Of a DNA stretch of 12,161 nt, positions 8,401-12,161 are shown piece by piece. This stretch comes from CADAWZ01 sp045114665 (GTDB taxonomy: Bacteria; Vulcanimicrobiota; CADAWZ01). The number at the start of each line of letters is the position of its first letter. The first letter of the stretch is position 1. The notes beneath the pieces are model-generated. The model ran no database searches and was not told the origin of the DNA. It was given only the letters and a program-made list of their open reading frames with translations. Position numbers and translations under genes: made by a program. The stretch covers positions 1 to 12,161 of the forward strand of contig JBGUKW010000113.1 in NCBI GenBank assembly GCA_045114665.1, given 5' to 3'.

Positions 8401-8621
8401 ATAGATACCTATACACAACTTTAGCTGAGGCAGGATCAGGAGAAATGGATGCAAAGAAGGCTAAAGCAAATGATTTTCCTGTTGATATTGATGAAGTAGA
8501 AGATGGAATGGAAATATGGGTTCGTTCTGTAGCTAAAAATAAAGTAGAATGGCGTATTGTAAGAGACGAGAAAGAGTTGGAATCAGAACTCAAAGAGCCT
8601 AAAATTATTGAATTGAAATAG
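5451..8621 (+). CDS. Divergent Hsp70/actin-fold ATPase with long N-terminal extension
   Basis: This 1056-residue protein carries the ATPase signatures of the Hsp70/actin superfamily in order. Phosphate-1 is G354-I-D-F-G-T-K-S-T, the connect-1-like motif is E561-P-A-A-Y-A, phosphate-2 is D589-F-G-G-G-T-S-D, an LGGE motif lies at 635-638 as in Hsp70 (LGGxDFD), and the adenosine motif is L809-A-G-N-S-S-K-S. About 345 residues of unrecognised sequence precede the ATPase core. Residues about 885-1056 follow it, including P-T-G-K-T-G-V-A-Y-G (915-924), and do not look like the Hsp70 substrate-binding beta-sandwich and lid. Acidic (606-617) and Ser/Asn-rich (about 828-860) loops interrupt the core. 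ATP binding is well supported; substrate and activity are unknown. SrfB-like proteins have a comparable size and fold as far as I recall. AGGAG is nine bases before the start. Confidence 0.9.
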   Translation: MSIEDRTITEIKIEANDEELTNLRHKALKKFIVKRIGELESSLKEMCEEFEGRFERNEWIKIDETFYYVNDVVAFVPDIKSSDLNWNNSSSLIENIDEKYLNFENMQGDIPTAQEAKAIFGKDNPFRKSTGKIEDYDGITVDDGKSFYLISEDMVFEYGSKEVKERKILTYPICRLNVKNSKKISTPEVILSWLSKGVRPTFDKDYLSNIYTELKNLTGKKEKGYFYYLQPSSNTIVFADRENCIDKLYKDCVNGTKFKFLKTKEANVDKILNEWTEFEADEEFWAEFKEKYLKCDERRANLREYTEEKLTGMKQGHWDLFDYDDSIDSDIIVKLPKTIYSRDPKEDIQTNWVGIDFGTKSTVVSFRDNDEGQNIIPINVGKVQGTSDLNDYENPSIMYFVDFKKFLEDYNSKKGRPDTEWADLVIAHDALNYLRTADERNFESFLTDLKSWCGSNDIVRVKPQKNNRPVEFKKFLEIGDKDLNPVEYYAYFLGLYINNMQRGSGKIFMRYKISFPVTYEKELRQKIVDSFEKGIKKSFPTSLLNNAKAMKRFKIDSETSEPAAYAVTALEKYNFKPSDDEQEYYGVFDFGGGTSDFDFGVYSKFDESNTNDDDDEDSGFDYSLIRFGNNGDRCLGGEKLLKYLAFEIFKANRKRLSFDNGTMIQFTLDEGRSEAECIGFEDLINNQSTYANRNMYNLMETLRWAWEGFKPNDDRSQRLQEDYCNKGFISLDLINNKGIKMPDVELSSYRQNEDGSSDFIDLQELLQKRIDKAVELFFISMKEAFKKGANDKRYAIKPLEDIPKINIFLAGNSSKSKLFLKILNSYISDDVGTTSDSSSNLNYDYSMSEYSNDSSKDFVPPSLSTSAHCKAKKLLGLGEDSKLQFEIFPPLGTDEAREKQKNRGYYVDIDDKTEPTGKTGVAYGLLVDRIDVKTVSATEDGEVGFLFYFGKSKKGNKFNTIIDKDSALNIWQRIYVMREDKEEYRYLYTTLAEAGSGEMDAKKAKANDFPVDIDEVEDGMEIWVRSVAKNKVEWRIVRDEKELESELKEPKIIELK

Positions 8622-8633
8622 GGGGAAAAGTTA

Positions 8634-11006
8634 ATGGTTGATGAAAGTTGGGAACAGAGAAGAGAGCAGTTTATAGAAAAGCTCAGGCGTACAGAAAATC
8701 TTTTCGGTGAATTGTCAGAGATAGATAATACTGGAATGGTAATTGGAAATGATGAGATTGAAGCTCTGAAAAAATTGCAAGCACGCAATGCTGAGATTTT
8801 AAAAAAACTTGAAAGCAAAGAGTTTAGTGTTGCGATAATCGGACTTGAAAAAGCTGGAAAGTCAACATTGGGAAATGCACTTATCAAATCTATAGTTTTG
8901 CCAGAATATACAGAGCGTTGCACATATACAAAGACTGAGATAAGAGCAGGGGAAGAAGACAAGACAGAGATTTCTTTTTATAATAAAGAGGAATTCAATC
9001 AGAATTTTAAAAAGATGTGTGATGATGTTGAATACACTGGCAAGTGGAATTTGTCTGATTTCAATGCTTATTGGGAAGAGGTAAGCCAAGACAGAGATAA
9101 GCAGACTTTGTTTAGAACTTTTAATGGCACAACTGTTGAAGATATTCGTGAGATTTTAAAAGGTGTTCCAATTATAGGAAAGTTGCTTGGTACTCCTGCA
9201 AAAGAGTTTACAAATCCCAAAGATGCTCGAGTATATATTACTGGTATTAAGGAATATAATAAAGATGATAATACAGTTGTACGTACTGCAGAGCCTTATG
9301 CTGTCAAAAATGTTAAGATAACATCGACACAATTAGGTGATATGAGCAATATTGTATTGTATGATGTACCAGGATTTGATTCGCCTACTGAGATTCACAA
9401 AAAACAGACGGAAGAAATGCTTTTAAAGGCAGATGCAATACTTCTAGTAACAGATGTTGGAAATCGTCCAAATTTGACAGGCACTCAGCTTGATATGCTC
9501 AAAAAGCTAAAAGATGAAGACGGTGTAAATCTCAATGAAAAGGCATTTATATTTGGAAATAGAATCGACAGAGCAGGAAATAAAAAACAGGCTGAAGATA
9601 ATTCTTCTGCATTGAGAAAAGATGCTGTTCACAAATATAATATCACAACAGAAAGCAGAGTAATTGTCGGTTCTGCAAAAGCATATTTGGAAAAAAATCA
9701 GCTTTTGTCTGAAGATGATAAGGCTCGTGGCTTGACAGGAGCAGATAACATACTTGACAGCTGGGGCATGCCTTATGGTAGAGATGAACTTTATCAGAAA
9801 ATGCAAGAATATTATGCCACAGACCGTTTTGTAGTTATCAAAAAGAGAGCTGACAAAATTTTAGAAGATATAGAGAAATTTTTGAAAGAAATTCTCAATA
9901 AATTTTATTCTAAGAATTCAGATGGTGTAAATCCTGATTATGGAAAAATTATTCTTGGAATAAATGCCAAAATACAGGGTGATTTTATCAAACAGGCAAA
10001 GTTAATAAATGATAAATACAGTGATGGAATAAATTGTCAACTTCCTTTCAGCACTTGTGTAAGTAGTGATTTGCCAAAGATATTTCCAAAAGTTGAAGAT
10101 TTTCCACTAAATTTGATTGAAGATGTGGAAAATGAGACTTATAAAGATACAACAGGAAATTATCCTTTGAGTGAAATAAATGCAAATCTTAGGAAAAAAT
10201 TACAACAAATGTTTGTAACAGGTATCGTTAAGAAAGTTGCAACTATAACAAATGAAGAACAGGGCAAAATCAGAGAAGAACTTGTTGATACATTTCTTGA
10301 AATAATCGGAACAGACAGTATAAATAAAGATAAACTCAAAGATTCTGTAAATAAACTATTTTTTGGTGATTATTTGATAGAAAATGGTTCAGAATGTCAT
10401 TTTAATATTTTGGTTGAGAGATTTTCGACAGGATTGGTTGAAGCTCTTATCAGAAATCCATTTGCTTCACAAGAGAGAGAAAACAAAGTTTGGCAGATAC
10501 AGTCTGACTTGATTCATTTGGCGTCTTATTATTATGATTTAGAAACAACTGGAAAACTTGTTTTTGACAACAAGCATTATTATGGTCTTTTGGGAAAAAT
10601 ATTGGCTCATGAAGAGAGTTATTTGAATGAAGACAAGCCTGTAAAATATCAGTTGAATAGTTTGAAAGAAAATTTCTGTTTGAAGACAAAAGAAGAAATG
10701 TTGAAATATCTCGATGAAGATATTGATATATTGAATGATATAACTCAAAAGGCAATGATAAAAGCAATAGGTCTTGAAAGAGCATTTGTCAGTGTCTTCA
10801 CGAAAAATATAAATTTGATTCGTGATTCGTTGGCTCAAGATGGTCAATTTGAAGGTTCAAAATTGGGAACTTGGATTGCTGAAAATGTTGGAATAATCAG
10901 AGAAAGTGAATGTGCTGATATAATAAGAGAACAGGAAAATAACCAAATTCGCAAGGTTATTGTTCAGTCAATAGAAAGAGTTTTGGCAAATTGGAAGAAT
11001 AATTAA
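8634..11006 (+). CDS. Dynamin-like GTPase
   Basis: This 790-residue protein has a GTPase domain at about residues 60-360. The P-loop is G70-L-E-K-A-G-K-S-T. A threonine-rich switch I contains T97, T99 and T101. G3 is D244-V-P-G-F-D, G4 is N309-R-I-D (an NKxD variant) and G5 is S347-A-K. A helical N-terminus (1-60) and a long, mostly helical C-terminal half (390-790) flank it, the plan of bacterial dynamin-like proteins. An insertion near 170-230 contains a short hydrophobic patch (V-P-I-I-G-K-L-L-G). No transmembrane segment is seen, so membrane contact, if any, would be peripheral. AGGGGG (8620-8625) overlaps the TAG stop of the ATPase gene, and the start follows 12 bp after it, which suggests coupled translation. 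Membrane remodelling or polymerisation is inferred from the family; SrfC-like GTPases are an alternative comparison. Confidence 0.9.
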   Translation: MVDESWEQRREQFIEKLRRTENLFGELSEIDNTGMVIGNDEIEALKKLQARNAEILKKLESKEFSVAIIGLEKAGKSTLGNALIKSIVLPEYTERCTYTKTEIRAGEEDKTEISFYNKEEFNQNFKKMCDDVEYTGKWNLSDFNAYWEEVSQDRDKQTLFRTFNGTTVEDIREILKGVPIIGKLLGTPAKEFTNPKDARVYITGIKEYNKDDNTVVRTAEPYAVKNVKITSTQLGDMSNIVLYDVPGFDSPTEIHKKQTEEMLLKADAILLVTDVGNRPNLTGTQLDMLKKLKDEDGVNLNEKAFIFGNRIDRAGNKKQAEDNSSALRKDAVHKYNITTESRVIVGSAKAYLEKNQLLSEDDKARGLTGADNILDSWGMPYGRDELYQKMQEYYATDRFVVIKKRADKILEDIEKFLKEILNKFYSKNSDGVNPDYGKIILGINAKIQGDFIKQAKLINDKYSDGINCQLPFSTCVSSDLPKIFPKVEDFPLNLIEDVENETYKDTTGNYPLSEINANLRKKLQQMFVTGIVKKVATITNEEQGKIREELVDTFLEIIGTDSINKDKLKDSVNKLFFGDYLIENGSECHFNILVERFSTGLVEALIRNPFASQERENKVWQIQSDLIHLASYYYDLETTGKLVFDNKHYYGLLGKILAHEESYLNEDKPVKYQLNSLKENFCLKTKEEMLKYLDEDIDILNDITQKAMIKAIGLERAFVSVFTKNINLIRDSLAQDGQFEGSKLGTWIAENVGIIRESECADIIREQENNQIRKVIVQSIERVLANWKNN

Positions 11007-11020
11007 ATTTTTAAACAATT

Positions 11021-11063
11021 CCCCTTTTATTTATAAAAAATAAAAGGGGTTTGTTGTTGTTTT
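11021..11063 (+). terminator. Intrinsic terminator after the GTPase gene
   Basis: Arms 11021-11032 and 11038-11049 form a perfect 12-bp stem starting with four C-G pairs, with a 5-nt loop. They are followed by TTTGTTGTTGTTTT. It lies 15 bp after the stop codon and ends the four-gene unit, although the interrupted T-run may allow some read-through into the next gene. Confidence 0.87.
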
Positions 11064-11106
11064 AGATAAATTAGATTTAATAAGAAAATTTCTTGAGGAG
11101 GAGAAA

Positions 11107-12161
11107 ATGAAATTTCAACCTAAGTCTTTTGCTAAACCTGGATTTGATAAAGGAAGAGATGATGGAGATATTCGCAATAAGCCTATGCTTGGTGTTAGAA
11201 GAGATAGTGGCGATAATGGAGAGTTAAAGCAACAGATAGAAGAGTTGACAGATGAGCTTGAAAGGGAAAAGAATGATAATTTGGTCAAGGACGATCAAAT
11301 AAAGCAATATCAACAATATATACAGGCATGTAAAAATCAGATACAAAAACAGAAAGAGTCTGCAGAACAATATAGAAAAGATGCTGAGAATAAATTTGAC
11401 ACTATTATAAGACAGGCAAAAGAGACTATAGCTGGTAAAGATGGTCAGATTAATCAGTATATACAATATTTAAAAGAAGCCAAAAATCAAATAGAAACTA
11501 TTAAACAAGAAAAAGAAACATTAGAAGCAAATAGAGTTGAATTCGAAAAAGAAGTCAATGATTATATAGAAGATGCAAAATCAAAATTTACAACTTTGGT
11601 TGCTGATATTCAGACTAAACAGAGTGAAATTTTACAAAAGGATGCTGAAATCGAGCAGTTAAAATCAACATTGTTAAAAAATAATGGTGATAGTGGCAAA
11701 TTTCAGTCTGAGATAGCAAGAAAAGATGAAGATATTGCTAAATTACAGGCAATATTGGGAGAAAAAGATTCTGAAATTGGCAAATTAAAAATTGAATTGG
11801 AAAATGAACAGACTGCAACGGATAAACTACAATCTGAGAAAGACAATAAAATTGTAAAATTGCAATCTGAATTAGTTGAAAAAGATAGTGTGATAAATCA
11901 ACTAAAAGTAAGTGTATCACAAAAAGATGGAGATACTGGCAAATTACAATCTGAAATAGCGAAGAAAGTTGATGATATTGTAAAATTACAATCTGAAATA
12001 GATAAAAAAGATAAGAAACTTGTTAAATTAGCTAATGAGATCGAAGACAAAGAAAATAAAATTTCTGAATTGAAATCTGAAATAGCACAAAAAAATAGTG
12101 ATACAGGTGAATTACAAGCTAAAGTAGCTGAGAAAAATAGTGATATTGTTGAGTTGCAGTC
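11107..12161 (+). CDS. Long coiled-coil protein with 14-residue repeats (3' end outside window)
   Basis: The frame is open from the ATG to the window edge: 351 complete codons and no stop. AGGAGG (11096-11101) five bases upstream fixes the start. The first 38 residues are Gly/Asp/Arg-rich and probably disordered, beginning MKFQPKSFAKPGFDKGRDD. The rest is a coiled coil rich in Lys, Glu, Gln, Asp and Ile. From about residue 184 it resolves into a 14-residue repeat with consensus K-L-Q-S-E-I-x-x-K-D-x-D-I-x, two heptads per unit. No signal peptide or membrane segment is seen. It follows the terminator, and I see no convincing promoter of its own in the 43 bp between the terminator and its start, so read-through is possible. 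A filament, scaffold or tether role is inferred; membership of the system is plausible but unproven. Confidence 0.85.
   Translation, partial: MKFQPKSFAKPGFDKGRDDGDIRNKPMLGVRRDSGDNGELKQQIEELTDELEREKNDNLVKDDQIKQYQQYIQACKNQIQKQKESAEQYRKDAENKFDTIIRQAKETIAGKDGQINQYIQYLKEAKNQIETIKQEKETLEANRVEFEKEVNDYIEDAKSKFTTLVADIQTKQSEILQKDAEIEQLKSTLLKNNGDSGKFQSEIARKDEDIAKLQAILGEKDSEIGKLKIELENEQTATDKLQSEKDNKIVKLQSELVEKDSVINQLKVSVSQKDGDTGKLQSEIAKKVDDIVKLQSEIDKKDKKLVKLANEIEDKENKISELKSEIAQKNSDTGELQAKVAEKNSDIVELQ
11656..12161 (+). repeat. 42-bp tandem repeat array in the coiled-coil gene
   Basis: About twelve units of 14 codons follow one another to the window end, with one shortened unit of 11 codons (KLQSEKDNKIV). 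Some units are nearly identical in DNA: an 18-bp stretch at 11941-11958 recurs exactly at 11983-12000, 42 bp later. Several units end in G-D-S-G or D-T-G, which could kink the helix at intervals. The array probably continues past the window. Confidence 0.8.

Noticed and set aside
8372..8962. 196-codon minus-strand frame across the ATPase/GTPase junction
   Set aside because: It is antisense to two genes with clear catalytic motifs, shows no recognisable domain, and has no sign of its own promoter or ribosome site.

Overview
The window reads as AT-rich bacterial DNA, roughly 30% GC by eye, with A/T-ending codons and AGA-dominated arginine. It begins in the 3' end of a 5S rRNA gene, so an rRNA operon lies just upstream. 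The BspA/TpLRR-type leucine-rich repeats, strong Shine-Dalgarno sites and lysine/glutamate-rich proteins fit a host-associated or anaerobic bacterium such as a spirochaete (Treponema-like) or a clostridium. I cannot fix the lineage from sequence alone. TGG is used for tryptophan and TAG/TAA for stops, so nothing suggests an unusual genetic code.

Layout: the 5S rRNA tail (1-79) is followed by two intrinsic terminators (82-144 and 197-248). Next comes a 200-bp non-coding regulatory stretch holding a 65-bp imperfect palindrome, two TGACA-N5-TGTCA-like dyads and an extended -10 promoter. Four genes follow on the + strand with gaps of 98, 23 and 12 bp, closed by a 12-bp terminator hairpin (11021-11063). 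They are an LRR/coiled-coil protein (449-2890), an LRR/helical-repeat/coiled-coil protein with a GrpE-like C-terminus (2989-5427), a divergent Hsp70/actin-fold ATPase (5451-8621) and a dynamin-like GTPase (8634-11006). A fifth gene on the same strand, a long 14-residue-repeat coiled coil, starts at 11107 and runs off the window.

How they may work together (inference): none of the five proteins shows a signal peptide or a membrane helix, so the machinery looks cytoplasmic. The LRR modules would be recognition or scaffold parts on long charged helices. The GrpE-like tail of the second protein would serve the Hsp70-like ATPase encoded next to it, and the dynamin-like GTPase would be a remodelling effector or membrane-acting arm. 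Intracellular BspA-type LRRs linked to an Hsp70/nucleotide-exchange-factor pair and a dynamin-like GTPase match no system I can name with confidence. The closest layout I recall is the enterobacterial SrfB/SrfC pairing of an actin-like ATPase with a GTPase. The locus is the best candidate here for an undescribed system, whether for stress, defence or cell organisation.
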